From NCBI GenBank assembly GCA_029339195.1, contig JAPTJF010000120.1, forward strand, positions 1 through 64,000: DNA of 64,000 nt, given 5' to 3'. Of this stretch, positions 10,901 through 22,621 are shown piece by piece. This DNA is from Micractinium sp. NFX-FRZ (lineage: Eukaryota > Chlorophyta > Trebouxiophyceae > Chlorellales > Chlorellaceae). Position 1 is the stretch's first letter. Every line of letters begins with the position of its first letter. The notes under the pieces are model-generated. The model saw only the letters and a list, made by a program, of their open reading frames with translations. It did not search any database and was not told the DNA's origin. Both the position numbers and the translations under genes were made by a program.

Positions 10901-13900
10901 ACACACACAGCGTGCTGCTAGCGACCCAAACCCAGGGCAGGGCATCCCTGCTCCCCCATGCCTCCTTCATTCCGCCCACCCCACACCACCCCACACACGA
11001 CCCCCGCCCCTGCCCACCTTTCCATTCTTGGCCCACTTGTGTGCGCTGCGCTCCACCAGAGGCTGCGCATTGGTCGAGTCGGCAACAATGATGGCCTCCC
11101 GCCATGTCTCACGCCAGGCGTCCCCTGCAGGGCAGGCCAGGGCAGGCAGGGAGGGCCAGAGGGCGTTGCTGGCTGGGGCAGGCGGCGTGGGGGCGGGGAT
11201 GAGGGCGCTGGCTGTGTGTGGTGTGTATGCGTGTGCGAGCCAAGGCAGGGGGAGGGGGCGGGGCGCCGGCGTGCCGACAGCCGGGCAAGCCAACAGATGC
11301 TGCCTTTGGCACCCCTCCCACCACAAGGGCTCTCAGTGCGCATCCTCCATCCTGCAAAGCGCGGGCACACGCTCAGGCTGCCCCTGCCCAGCCTGGCCCG
11401 CTCAGCACGCCCCGCTCACCCTGCCCGCGGCACCCCCCACTACTCGCGAGTGATAACCCCACTTGTCAGCTGCCAAATTGTCAACTCGTCAACTTCTCAG
11501 CTGCCAACTTGTGAGCCGCCGTCCCCCGGTCCCCCTCCCACCGACCCCCCACCCCAGCTGTCACCTAACCCTCAAGCCCAGCTGCCGCTCACCCCGCGCG
11601 TTGCAGCCCCACTTCTCGGCCCCGAGCTCCTTCATGCCCCGCCAGTCGCTCACCTCCCACCACTTCTCATACCACTGCAGGGCAGGGCAGGCAGGCAAGG
11701 GGGCACAGGGAGCCCATGCCGGGGCAGGGAAGGTGAGGCGGTGCATGGGCAGGGGGCTGGGGCGGGCCTGCGCAGTGTGCAGCTGCTGGGTGGCAGGCTT
11801 CAGGGCAGCATGTGCTCGTGTAAATCAAGCTAAGTTGCCAAGGGACGCCGAGCCGTGCAGGCGGGCAGTGAGGCGGGGAGAGCAGCAGGCACCGCCCAGG
11901 GCCTGCGGCTGCAGCGCTCCCCCCGCTCCTGCTTGCCTGGCAAGCAGGCAGTTTGCGATACATGGCTGCCCAGCCTGCACTCCCCTCCCCCACATGTCGA
12001 GCATGCCCTCACCTGTCCCAGACACCCCTTGACCGCACTTGTGGCACCCAGCCACCCATGAACCGGCCACTCACCAGCACCTCCTCCCGCCCCGTCGCAG
12101 CCCCGCAGTGTGATATGAGCACAGCGCACAGCGGGGAGAGCAGCGGGCAGGGAGCTGCATCCCCCCGCTGGCAACCCGCCCACCCACCCAGCCACCCAAT
12201 GCCTGCGCACCTGCACTGCCCCCGTCTCATCGCAGCCCCGCACTTCTGTCCATCTGTACCAGTAGCCATGGGGGCCCATCTCCTCGCCGGACCGACGCTC
12301 CCACTCGCCTGCGGGCACCGAACAGGAGGCGTGAGAGCACGCCAAGCATGCGGGCTAGACACGCGGGCAGGCCCAGCCCAGCAAGCCCTGAAATGGCTGT
12401 GAAGCACGCAGCAGCCGGCGGGCAGGGGCCGCCCATTCCTACTCGCAACGCGCAGCGCAAGCAGCGTGCTGGCGCCGTGGCGCTCACGTCCCCAACCTGC
12501 ACGCCCGCATGCCCCTGCCCCCTCACCCTCCGGCGGCGCCGCCACCACCTCCTCCTCGGCCTCCGCCGCCGCCTCTGCCTCTGCCGCTGGCGCCGCCTCG
12601 GCCTCAATGGGCTGGAAGTGGAGTTGCATGGCTTCAGGGAACACAGAGGGCCCACCGGACTCGAGGGATGCAGGGGGTGCAAACTCCAAAGAAGTTGGGC
12701 CGGCGGGGCGCTCTAGCACGGCCACCTGCACACGGGCGGCGTGGGGGGTGGGGGAGGACTCAGGACGAGCAGTGGGCTGGGAGGGACACAGGGCAGTGGG
12801 TGGCGGTGCGGGAGGTGGGGTGGAGGAGAGGGACAGGGCGGGCCGCTGGGCTGGCTGGGGGCCAGATGTGCACGCGGGTCAGAGGGCAGACGGCACACTC
12901 TCACTGGTCAGCTGCAGGGGGTAACTCCACCGCCAAATCGGTCCCTGCCCAGCCCGGTTGGAACACAAGCAGGACAAGGGCAGCCACGAGCGCAGCGCTG
13001 TCGGCAGCGCCTGCGCATGTGCCCTGCATGTGCCCTGCACCACCCACCAAACCACGGCCCCGCATCCACCAACCCACACCCCCTACCTGGCCCACTGTCT
13101 GCATTGGCTTCATAGTCTTCCTCAAAGCCACCGGCCCAGTGTCCACTTTGTCTCCAAACCACGAGTCCAACCCTGCCTGGCTCCACCCCTCGGCGCCGGC
13201 ACCGTCGCCAGCACCGCCGCCCCCGCCGCCGCTCCAGCCGCTGCCCCCGCTGCCAAACTCGGCCTCCGCCGGCGCTGTGTAGTCACGACCGCCTGCAGAT
13301 GCGCCGCCGCCGCCGCCCCAGCTGCCCTCGCCCTCATCCCCTTCCAAGTCTGATTCCCACACAAAAGCGGTGAGGCCCCGGGAGCTGCTGCCGCTCTTGC
13401 TGCGGTCGCCGTTGGCGCTGGCGCTGCCGGCGTCGCTGCTAGAGGCGGTGCCTGTGGCCTGGGATTGGATGCCGGAGCCCTGCAGGCGCAGCCGTGAATC
13501 GGCTGGGTCCCGCTGCCTCACCTCCTCCAGTGCCTGCCGAGCCGCCTCCAAAAGTGAGCCCTGCGACAGGGGGGTCCCCCAGGCGGCCCACAGTGTCAGG
13601 CATGGCTCACCAAGGCAGAGGCAGTGGCCCAGAACAAGACTCCCGGCGAATGCTGGCAACTGGGGCTGCGCAGGCACATGCCGCGCCCCCTGCGAGGACA
13701 GCAAGCCTGCCCCAGCCCCTGCTGATGCGCCTGCCCCAAGCTGATCCCGTCTGCCTCCCTGCCAAGCTTACCGCCCGGTCTACGAGCTCCTCGGCGCGAT
13801 CGCCGCCGATTTGAGACGGCGGGGGCGGTGGCGCGCTGCTGGGCGCTTGCTGCTGCACAGGCAGAAGGGGGAGGGCGGTGGTGGGGGGCGGAGTGGCGGC

Positions 13901-14126
13901 AGGACGCGCCCAAGCACAGGTGCGACAGCAACCGCCGCGCAACACCCAGATCACGAGTATGTGCCTGCCTTACCTCCTCAAACACCAAAAAGTCGGCAAA
14001 CTTGCGCCCCTGGGCACGAATGGCACCGAGACTGCTTGGGCGTCGCTGCTGCCGCCGCCCCGATAGGCGCCCCAGCGATGGCGCCAAGGCAGTCTGCCCA
14101 AGGCGCTCGCCACCTAGCTGCCGCAT
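7969..14126 (-). CDS. ESV1/LESV-like tryptophan-rich starch-binding protein
   Basis: ESV1 and LESV are plastid proteins that bind glucans and organise the starch granule. Exons in gene order: 14126-13974, 13852-13772, 13560-13087, 12725-12527, 12308-12211, 11674-11593, 11124-11018, 10484-10352, 9889-9774, 9074-8969, 8533-8442, 8037-7969, giving 569 residues with consistent phases. Residues 1-78 are basic and Ser/Arg-rich, compatible with a chloroplast transit peptide. Residues 79-300 are Ser/Gly/Ala/Glu-rich. From about 303 the tryptophan-rich region shows the ESV1 pattern: WYEKWWEVSD, EEKWGEKYW, KYADKWA, WHEKWGENYDG, EWGDKWEESF, RYWGENHLGD, EHWDQFES and a closing PIPHFGYN. The intron after 8442 has a GC donor (CAG|GCAAGC). 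Choice between ESV1 and LESV is not possible here. The gene sits divergently to the receptor-kinase gene. Confidence 0.85.
9507..9690 (-). repeat. Two donor-side echoes of ESV1-like exon 9889-9774
   Basis: The exon end (GACGGGCGGGGCACCAAGAAG then GTGGGGAGG) and the following intron bases are repeated at about 9690-9600 and 9580-9507, both downstream in gene direction. Each copy keeps the GRGTKK/E codons and a GT donor, so three tandem donors exist. Period is about 100-115 bp. Confidence 0.85.
9951..10115 (-). repeat. Two acceptor-side echoes of ESV1-like exon 9889-9774
   Basis: Copies at about 10000-9951 and 10115-10065 repeat CTGCAG plus the first 12 or so codons of the exon (SCLKYADKWAG and SCLRHTDKWVG against GCLKYTDKWAE), together with flanking intron sequence. 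They lie upstream of the true acceptor in gene direction and both keep AG and frame. Confidence 0.85.
12066..12112 (-). repeat. Donor-side echo of ESV1-like exon 12308-12211
   Basis: GCGGGGCTGCGACGGGGCGG followed by a GT donor resembles the exon end GCGGGGCTGCGATGAGACGG. It lies in the next intron with no usable acceptor, so it is read as a decayed partial duplicate rather than an exon. Confidence 0.6.
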
Positions 14127-15612
14127 TGTGCCGCAGAGCCCGAGACCGGCTGCTCAGCGGTTGTTTGCTGCTCTCAAGGTCCAGTATGCGCCTCAGAGTA
14201 GATCAAGTCGCGCGCTGCCCTTGTTCACCGTTTCCGATTGTGGGGCTGTGGTCGCACCCCTGCTGTCGCCGCCCAGCGGGCACGCTGCCGCCCGCTGTGC
14301 TCAAGCCTTCGCCCCTCACTCCAGCTTTCAGCTGAGCTTTGGCCCTCTCTTGCCTTGCACACCACCCCACCCTCCAGCAGGCAAGCTCAGGTGAGCACAA
14401 AGCAGCTCATCCACTGTTGGCGGCCACAACCTCTCCTGCTGGCGCCCGCCTCCCAAGGTCCGGTCAAGAACACAGCAATGAGCAGCCGCGCACGACCAGT
14501 TACCCGTATGATGTCTGTGCTCCATGCAACCCATGGGCCTGAACATCCTTCCGTCGAATGCCAGCGGGCCGCCCACTCATCGGCAGGACTGTCAGGCCGG
14601 GGCGCGGCTGCAGCTGGGTTTCCAGGGCGCCCCGGGAGTACATTGCAGCAAAGTGGTGGCCCCTGCTTGCAGCAGCAAGGGCGTGGCCGTGATGCCGGTC
14701 CAAGTCAGCTGCACAGACACCGGCCACAACCTCCACACAAGCTTGTCTGCTCAGACCTGGCACAGGCTGGTGCCATATGCCAGGGGCTGCCTGCCCTTCC
14801 ACCCGCTGTCTTCACCTTCCGCAGCACAGCTGCACATCCTTGGTGGCGGCTGTGCGCTGGCTCTTTCGTTAACCTGCAGGGCCCTGCCACCTCTGCGCCC
14901 GGTGTTCGCGAGGGTTCATCATGGACAGAGCGGTAGTGCAGTGCACGCAGCCCTGGACAAGCTGCTGTGGCAGGTGATCGTGGGGTCTTGCAAGGATGCG
15001 GAAGACGCTGCATCCATCAGGTCCTGAGACCGCCTTGAATGGGCCTGCCACGCGTGCCTGCCTTTCATGCAGCCCTCACCACTGCCGTCAGGGAGGACCG
15101 CCGGTAACAAAGAGGGCCACAGTGAGGTGAGCAGGTGCCCGCCCCAAGGGTTGCCCAAGGGTATTGGAGGGCGGTGCTAAATCATGGTCACACACCAGCT
15201 ATTGCACTGTTTTTTGGCAGTATAGTACGCAAGAACCAAGAGCCAGCGCGGCGTGCGCCGAAATGGTCGCCATATGCGTCGTAGCCCCCGCTTCGCTTCT
15301 CTGCTTGCATCGCAGTCTTCTCCGTAGTTTTCCGCTCCCCCTGCAGCGTGCAGTGCAAGGTCGCTTTCGCTCTCGGCGCGCCTCTTCAGCGCAGTGGCAC
15401 AGACACCCGCCGACCCCGCTTTTGCGGCGTTTCACAACCCCCTCAAGCGCCCGGCTCGGCAGAAAGGCTGCTTGAGGCGTGACATGAGCCAGCCAGCACA
15501 CGACGCGTCGCTCTCTGAGCAGCAGACCCCCCTTTGAGCTCCCTCGGCGCCCCACACGGCCAGCGGGGCGGGCTGGCAGCCATCAGCGCGCCCTTTCAGC
15601 AAGTCCGCTGAA
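14127..15612. other. Divergent intergenic region (ESV1-like and receptor kinase promoters)
   Basis: About 1.5 kb between two divergently transcribed start codons, so it must hold both promoters and 5' UTRs. Long open frames exist (for example + strand 14524-15027, 167 codons) but show no domain, signal peptide or splice-consistent continuation. No TATA-like element can be argued. Confidence 0.5.
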
Positions 15613-18600
15613 ATGGCAGCTGCGATGTGCAGCTCCTGTGCAGGCGGGAGGTGGCGGCCTGGCAGAGCCGCAGCCTGCCAGCAGCTGGCGTTGGCGCTGC
15701 TTCTGGCGCTAGTGTGCGCCGCCCAGGGCAGCTGCGCGCCCGCCCGCCGGCACCTCCAGCAATCGGCAGCAGCCTTGGCGCCTCCGCCGCCGGCGCCAAC
15801 GGGCGCAGCCTCCAACAGCACAGGACCCATCATCGAGACAGTGGAGGTGGATGTAGTGAGCCAGGTGAGGTTGGTTGGTTGCAGGAGGGCATGCGTGCAC
15901 ACGGATGCCCATCTGCCTGTGCCGTGGCAGCCAAGCACCCGGCTGCCACTGCGCCCCTGCTGTGCACGCGCCGACCCTCCCTGGCCCCGTGCGTTGCTTG
16001 CTCGTTGTGTGCAGGAGTGCATCATCCTTCAGAACGCCTACTACAATGTGGACCCCTCAATGGGGGTGGTGGAGGTGTTGAGCTCGGAGAAGAACCTGCG
16101 GGACTCGTCGCGCGAGTGCTGCGCCTCCTGCCACGACAACCCCACCTGCAACGCCTTCCAATGGTGGGTGCTGCCTGCCGCTGCTGCACTGCCAGCCTGC
16201 CTCGGTGGGTGCACGGCGGGATGTCGCTGCTGCCATTAGGGCGCGGAGCTGGCAGCGCAGCAGCATGCCGCGGGGCGTGGAGGGGGTGGGGGGCTCAAGC
16301 TGCTGCCGCGTTCGTTCCCTGCTCCCCTCTTTTCAGGTGCCCCGAGCAAGTGGGCTGCTTCCTGGGTTCCGTGTACTTTCCTTACCGCGGCTGCCAGCTC
16401 ATCGACCTGTCCGGCTTCCTCAACACCTCTGTCAACACTGGGCAGATCAAGCAGGAGGGCCCCAACGTGCCCTTTGTTTCAGGTGTGGGTGCTGGGCACG
16501 TGGGTGCTGGACGCTGTGGTCAACCATCCGCTCATCATGCATCATTTCACTTTGCGATCCACCAGCCTATGCGTCCGGGCACATGTGCCTGGGCGTGCTG
16601 CACTGTAGTCTCTGAACGCTGCGTGCATGCACCGTCGTCCACGGTGCGCCGCCCCAGCTGCCAGCCCCTTCTCCTGCTCCACCGCTGCCCACCTTGCAAT
16701 GCCTCACCTCGCCTCCTCCCTGCTCGACCCGCAGGCTCGCCCCTCTTCTTCTCGGTGCCCAAGCTGACGGGGTACGACGTGGAGGTTGGGCGCAACTTTG
16801 GAGGCAGGTTCAACTATTCGTGCCCAGGTTCCACGGCCAACAACTCTTGTGTGATTGAGGGCACAGCCCAGGTACGTGCTGCCATCGGCTTGCCTCTCTG
16901 TTGATCGCTGCTGCTCCTGCTCGCCTGTGCTGTGGCCCATTCTGCCTACCCATCTGTCCCCTTCTTCACCTGCTGTTCCCCTTCAGTTTGTCTTCTGTCT
17001 TTCCAGCGAGTTAAGATTGCCATGCTGTGCAGCAGGGCTGCTGGAAGTGGATGCGGATGCTCGGAGCAGGAAGACGGCTGCGGGGCAGCCCGCAGCCATG
17101 CGTACGCGCTGACCTGCCGCCGCCGCCGCCCCCCCTTTTTTGCAACCCCGTGCAGGTGCTGGGCGCTGCCTGCAACGCCGACCCGCTCTGCCTTGCCTTC
17201 TCCTTCTATCCCAAGGGCTCTCCCATGTTCCCGGACCTCCCGTACGGAGTGCTCAAGGGCGGCGAGAACGTGGCGATCAGCTCGGCTGACACAGAGCTGA
17301 ACCCCAACGGCGCGATCTACATCAGGCTGCAGCCCATGAGCAGCGGCGGCAGCGGCGGCAGCAGCAGCAACACAGTGGTCATCGTGGCAGTGGTGGCTGC
17401 GGTGGCGGGTACCGCTGCCGTGGCCACAGGAGTGCTGGCATTTGTGTACATGCGGTACCGCCGGCTGAAGGCGTCGGTAGCCGACGACCGCAAGCCGCCC
17501 GGGCTGGCAGAGGAGGGCGGCGACACAGCTGCCCATGGCGACGGCGACGACGAGCTGGGCAGCGGCGCCAGCGGCCCCGTGCCTGACCTGAGCAGCGCTG
17601 GCGGCGCCAGCCCCGTGGCGGGCGGGCAGGCCGGCGGTGGCTCCGCAGCGGGCAGCTACGTGAGCCGGGATGGCGACAGCAGCAGCCGCCTGGAGGCAGC
17701 AGCAGCGGCAGTGGCGGCATACTCCTCCGGCAGCGACGGCCACACCGCCGCCGCAGCGGCGGGGCGCTACAGCGGCGATCATTCCGGTGGCTGGCTCGCT
17801 GCCTCGCCATACGGCCAGTCCCCGTTCATGCTGTACAGCCAACAACACGTCGTGGCTCCTGCCACCGGCGTTGGCATGGCGCCTGATGTGGCGGCGGTGC
17901 ACCCCTCCCGCTCCAGCAGCGGGGCCAGCAGTGGCCAGGTGGCTGCCGCCGTGTGGGAGGTGCAGCAGTATCAGCAGCCTCACATGCAGCAGGCACCTGC
18001 GGAGCAGCTGGCGCAGCTATTCGAGGTGCAGATGGCGCAGCACGTGCAGCAGCAGCAGCAGCAACAGCAGCGGCAGCTGCAGCAGCAGCAGCTCCAACTG
18101 GGGGTGGACGCGCTCCCAGTGGTGGTGGAGGTGCAGCGGGCGGTGCAGCCGGCCAGCGGCGCGCGCACCGAGCTGCCGCCCAGCTTGCAGCAGGCGGGGA
18201 CGGCACGCGAGCTGTTAGAAGTCTTTGCCCGCATGTACTCCCAGCGGCCGGCAGTGGACTATGCTGTGGTGGCAGAGATGCTGGACCAGGATGCCGACCC
18301 TAATGCAGTGTCGGCGGCAGAGAGCGCGGATGAGGAGCAGCTCCGTCGCGTCGATGCAGCAGCGGCGGCTGCGCGTGCCGCCTCCCGCAGCCCCTCCGCC
18401 CCCGTCAGCGGCAGCAGCAGCGTGGGGGTTGCGTCAGATTCGCACCTCGCAGGCGCGGTGGACGCGCTGCAGCAGCACTTCCAGCAGCGGACAGCAGGTG
18501 CCGGTGCAGCCGCTGGAGCTGTGCAGGGCCCTGCGGCGCGGCCTGGCAGCGCGCAGCTGGAGCAAGAGCAGAGCCTGCTGCCCGGCATGGTCAACCCAGA

Positions 18601-21193
18601 CAGCAGTAGCGGCATGCTGCTGCCCACTATGAACTGGACACTGCAGGTGGGCTGGGGCTGGGGCGGCCGCATAGAGTGCGGGCGCGGTGTCGGGGCGGGT
18701 GGCAGAGCAGCATGCTTTGATGTTTGAAGGTGGCTGGGCAGGCATGCATCTGCGCGTTTGCTCTCCCCAGCTGCCCAGCCGGCCTGCAGGACAGCCGTCT
18801 GTGCCCCTCTTGCTTTCGCCCCATCCCCTCCTCAACAAGCCCACCTTGCATATCCTCTCACTCCCACCATGCCCTGCAGCCGGAGGAAGTTGAGATTTGT
18901 AAACGCCCAGACGGCACGTACTGGCAACTGGGCACCGGCGCGTTTGGCACCTGCTACAAGGGCCTCTACCATGGCACGCAGCTGGTGGCAGTCAAGGTGG
19001 GCCTAATCCTGGGGCCCCAGCTGGCCATGTGTGTGTGTGTGTGCACGCGTCGGCTGGCTTGCCAGGCTGCTGCAGCACGCCCTGCAGTGCTTCTCTTGCC
19101 CTGATGGCTGCATCACAAGCGTGGCCCGCTTGGTCACTGGCTTTGGGTCTTGGTTTGACTGCAAGGCCCTCCCGGTGCTGACTGCCCCTGGATGCCCTGG
19201 CCTCTGTCCTCCACTGCTGCGCATGTGTTCAGGTGCTGCACCGAGTGGAGGAGCGCCGGCGAGGGGAGGAGTTTGAGCGGGAGGTGTCGCTGCTGAAGAC
19301 GCTGCAGAACCGGAACATTGTCCAGGCAAGCCGCTGAGCTGGCATGGCAGCGCCGCGCTGGGCTTGCCCGGGGATGCAGAGGTGGTTTGTGCCTCCGGGC
19401 ATGGCACGTACCGTTGGGCTCTTGCGGCCCCTGACGGGTGCAGGGCGTGGCGGCACTGCACGGCTGCTGGTAGTGGTGCAGCATGTAGACCGCCGCTTGA
19501 TCCTCCGCCCCTCACTTCTGTTGCTTGCACTTGCCCTTTGTGCAGTTCATCGGTGCCTGCTTGGATGGGCCCACGCCCATGCTCGTCACAGAGTTCCTCG
19601 AATTTGGGGACCTGTGGCGCGCGCTGCCGCTGAAGAACCCAGCAGGGCAGCGCATCTTTGCGTGGCACAAACGGTGAGCGGCAGAGGGGCGGTGCCTTTG
19701 GGTTGGGGCGGCGGCCTGTAGTGGACCCATCTGCCTGGATGTGCAGCAAGCTTGAACCAGGGGCAGGGAGGGTGCTGGCGCTGCTGCGTTGCTGCTGGCC
19801 AGCGCTGGGAAGCAGGGAGACGCAGGGGCGTGGGGCCTCAGCAACCTGCGGGCATGCCTCATCCCCAACAATGCTTGATGAGCAGGCCGCATGCCCTGCC
19901 CTGCCAGCGCTCCCCTCCCGCCTTCCCTGCGCCTCATGCTCACAAGCCTGCCCCTGCCCCTGCTCCTAACAACACACACCCGCTCTGCCCCTGCCCCGCC
20001 CGCTCTGCCCGCAGCGGCCGCCGCGTGCTGTTTGATGTGGCAAAGGGGCTGTATTACTTGCACCAGCGTCGCATTGTGCACCTGGACTTGAAGAGCGGTG
20101 AGCATTCCAGAGGGGCTCAAGGGGGCCACAGGGCATGGCTGTGCATTTTGCGGAGCCCGCTATGGGCAGCGTTGCGCGCAGGGCTGCAGACCGGTCTTGG
20201 CGTCGGCACGTGCCGTGTGATATTGCCAGTGTTCAACGCTGGCGCTGTGCATTGGGTTCAGACCCTGCATGGGCCCTGTGCCCTGCCCACACACCCCTGC
20301 CGCCCCTCTCACCCCGCCCTCCGCCCCGCGGTCTGATGCAGCCAACATCCTGCTCAGCCGGCACGGCACTGCCAAGATCTGCGACATTGGCATGGCCCGC
20401 GTGCTGGGCAACAAAGAGTACCTGTCCATGCTCTCTGGCATGGGCACCTTTGCCTGGAGGTGGGTGGGGGCCCGTCAGGGAGGCGTTGGAAGCCGGAAGC
20501 TTCTGGTCGGGGCGGCGAACTGGGTCGCACCGAGGAGCTGGGGGCGGCACTGTGTGCATGAGGCGGAGCCTGCATGCCGGCAGGCAGGCATGTCTGCTGG
20601 CTGTTTGCTGACACGGCCGCCGTGTGTGCTGCTCTTACCGCCTCTACACACACCGCCCCCCCGCCGTGCCGCTGACCTCTGCTTGGCCGTCTCTACCCCT
20701 GGCCTGCCCCTTTTGCAGCGCCCCTGAGGTCCTGTCGGGCAAGCGCTGCACAGAAAAGGTGGACCTGTACAGCTTCGGGGTCGTGATTTGGGAAGTGTGC
20801 ACAGGTGCGCGAGGTTCCTCCAGGGGTGCAGGCAGGGCAGTGGGCGCGGGGAGGCAGGCGTGGGGTGCTCTGCTTCACCGGCAGGCATGCCTGCCCGCCC
20901 TGCATGCCTGCCCGCCCTTGCCGTGCTGCGCCATGCCGCGTGCAGGGCAGCCCTGCGCCGTGCTGCTCTGGGCCTCCCGCCGCCACCCCAGCAGCACCGT
21001 GCACAGTTCAGACGCTGTGACCAAACCCTTGGGTACAGGCGATGTGCCGGTGCGCGGCGAGATGCGGCCGCTGGCAGCGCCCCGGGACTGCCCACAGGAG
21101 GTTGTGGACCTCTATGAGCGCTGCATCTCTGAGCACCCCGAGGGGCGGCCCACTGCCGCCGAGCTGCTCCAAATACTGGCCTCCCTGCTGTGA
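15613..21193 (+). CDS. Receptor-like protein kinase with Cys-rich ectodomain (TKL-type kinase)
   Basis: Exons: 15613-15864, 16015-16163, 16337-16482, 16735-16871, 17156-18646, 18880-18996, 19233-19325, 19546-19673, 20015-20097, 20342-20459, 20719-20804, 21039-21193; 984 residues, all phases consistent. Residues 1-40 hold a signal peptide (ALALLLALVCAAQG core). The ectodomain (about 40-295) is PAN/apple-like, with CCASCHDNPTCNAFQWC and DPLCLAFSFYPKG. One transmembrane helix lies near 300-327 (VVIVAVVAAVAGTAAVATGV). About 400 residues of Ala/Gln-rich cytoplasmic linker follow. The kinase starts near 740: Gly loop GTGAFGTCYKG, Lys764 in VAVK, HLDLKSANILL (HRD with Leu861, catalytic Asp862), CDIGMAR (DFG as DIG), SAPEV and a final GRPTAAELL. 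The key Lys and Asp residues are kept, so activity is plausible. The intron after 19325 uses a GC donor. Ligand unknown. Confidence 0.85.
18040..18096 (+). repeat. CAG-rich tract coding for polyglutamine in the receptor kinase linker
   Basis: Interrupted CAG triplets within exon 17156-18646 encode an almost uninterrupted Gln run in the juxtamembrane linker. In frame and coding. Confidence 0.85.
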
Positions 21194-22621
21194 GCCAGCT
21201 GCTGGTGGGGTGGGGCGTGCCTGGCGGCGGCGCTGCCCCCCCACTCACGGCGTGCTGCCCAGCTGCTGCACCCTGCACGCGGCGTGCTGCCCGGCTGCAG
21301 AGTGCCCCAGGCATCCCCCCCTTGTCGCCACCACGTCCTCCTGCGCCCGCCCTGCCCTCCCTAGCTGCTTGGAGGGCTGAGGTTGCCGATTGTTACCCTA
21401 GCCGAGGCGAGTGCGCAGGCCCCTGCCAGCCTCTGCCTGCCTCTTGACTGACCACCGCCTGCACCATGAAGAAACCCTTGCCACTCCCCCTGCTCCCTCT
21501 TCCCAACGCTGACCTCCTTCCCACTGCCCAGAACGCACCCCCTCTTTGATGCGCGGAAGCAGCATGTGCTGCCCCTGCTGCCCGGCCTCCCCTTGTGACA
21601 CGCCCTTGGCCCCCAGATGTGCCCCCCACCGGCCCCCAGGGTCGGGTGCCTGCTTGTGTGTGCTGCCCTGCGGCCACCGAACCCTCTGTGCATGGCTGGC
21701 CGGGCTGTTTGTACTACCTCTTGCCAACGAATGTACCGCGGGTATCGCTTTCCTTCCCGTTCGTCACCCCCCTTGCTTGCAAACGGCGCGCCTCCCCAGC
21801 CCAGTTTTTCGTCGCGCCCGCCGCTCACCCGGTGCTGTTTGCCTCGCCCTCGCCTTCCCTCTGCCTCTGTCTCCCCTCCCGCAAACGTTGCATTTGGCTA
21901 CTGGTTCCCTACCATGTTGGGGCCTCGAATACAGTAAATGTGACAAGCGTGCATGAGTTGAGGGGCATGTGCCCGTCTTATGGCCCGTGCCCAAGGGGTG
22001 CGTTGCTATGCGCACCACTGTACAACTGGCGGTGCGAGCGTATAGGCAGCCGGCTGGGGTGCAGCCCAAGACTCTGCAGGTGCTCACTGCTTGATTTGAG
22101 GCAACGGAAGTGTGGTGCAGGAGTGAAAGGGGTCCCTGGAAACGGGCAGAGCCTTGGTCGCCCAACAGCCCCCCAAGCTCCCACACATGGCAGCCCTGCT
22201 ACCTCAGCTTGCGGAGTTACGGTCGGAGCTGGTTGCGCCTGCTCACTCTCCACCGCCGCTCCATTCCATCGTTTCGCACGCAATTGGCATTTTTAATTGA
22301 GCCGACCAAGCACGGCGAGCTGGCCGCCACCGATCGGTAGGTTCACGCGAGGACGCCCCCCTGGCCCATGGCCCGGTTGGACGCAACTGCGCTCGAAAGC
22401 TTGCCCTCAAAGCGTCTGCGGGTTAGGAGGCGCCTTGTGCAAAAGCCGACGCCTTGCGCAAAGAGCGCATAGCGGCGCACCCTCTGCCGCCCCTCTGCTC
22501 CCCCCTGCCTCCGCGCTCACCTAGCACGCGCTGCGAGCGCCCACGTGTATGTGCTGACCGCCAGGGGTGGCCGCGCTCACGCAGGCTCAAGACGCTATTA
22601 GTGTGGCGCCTGCCACGCCGA
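21194..22621. other. Intergenic region between the two receptor-like genes
   Basis: About 1.4 kb holding the 3' UTR of the kinase gene and the promoter of its kinase-less sibling, both on the + strand. No TGTAA was found and no gene is supported. Confidence 0.5.

Noticed and set aside
12060..12112. An extra exon of the ESV1-like gene
   Set aside because: It has a donor but no acceptor, and exons 12308-12211 and 11674-11593 join in phase to give the family sequence; read as an echo.
14524..15027. 167-codon + strand open frame in the divergent intergenic region
   Set aside because: No recognisable domain, signal peptide or splice continuation; kept only as a note in the intergenic entry.
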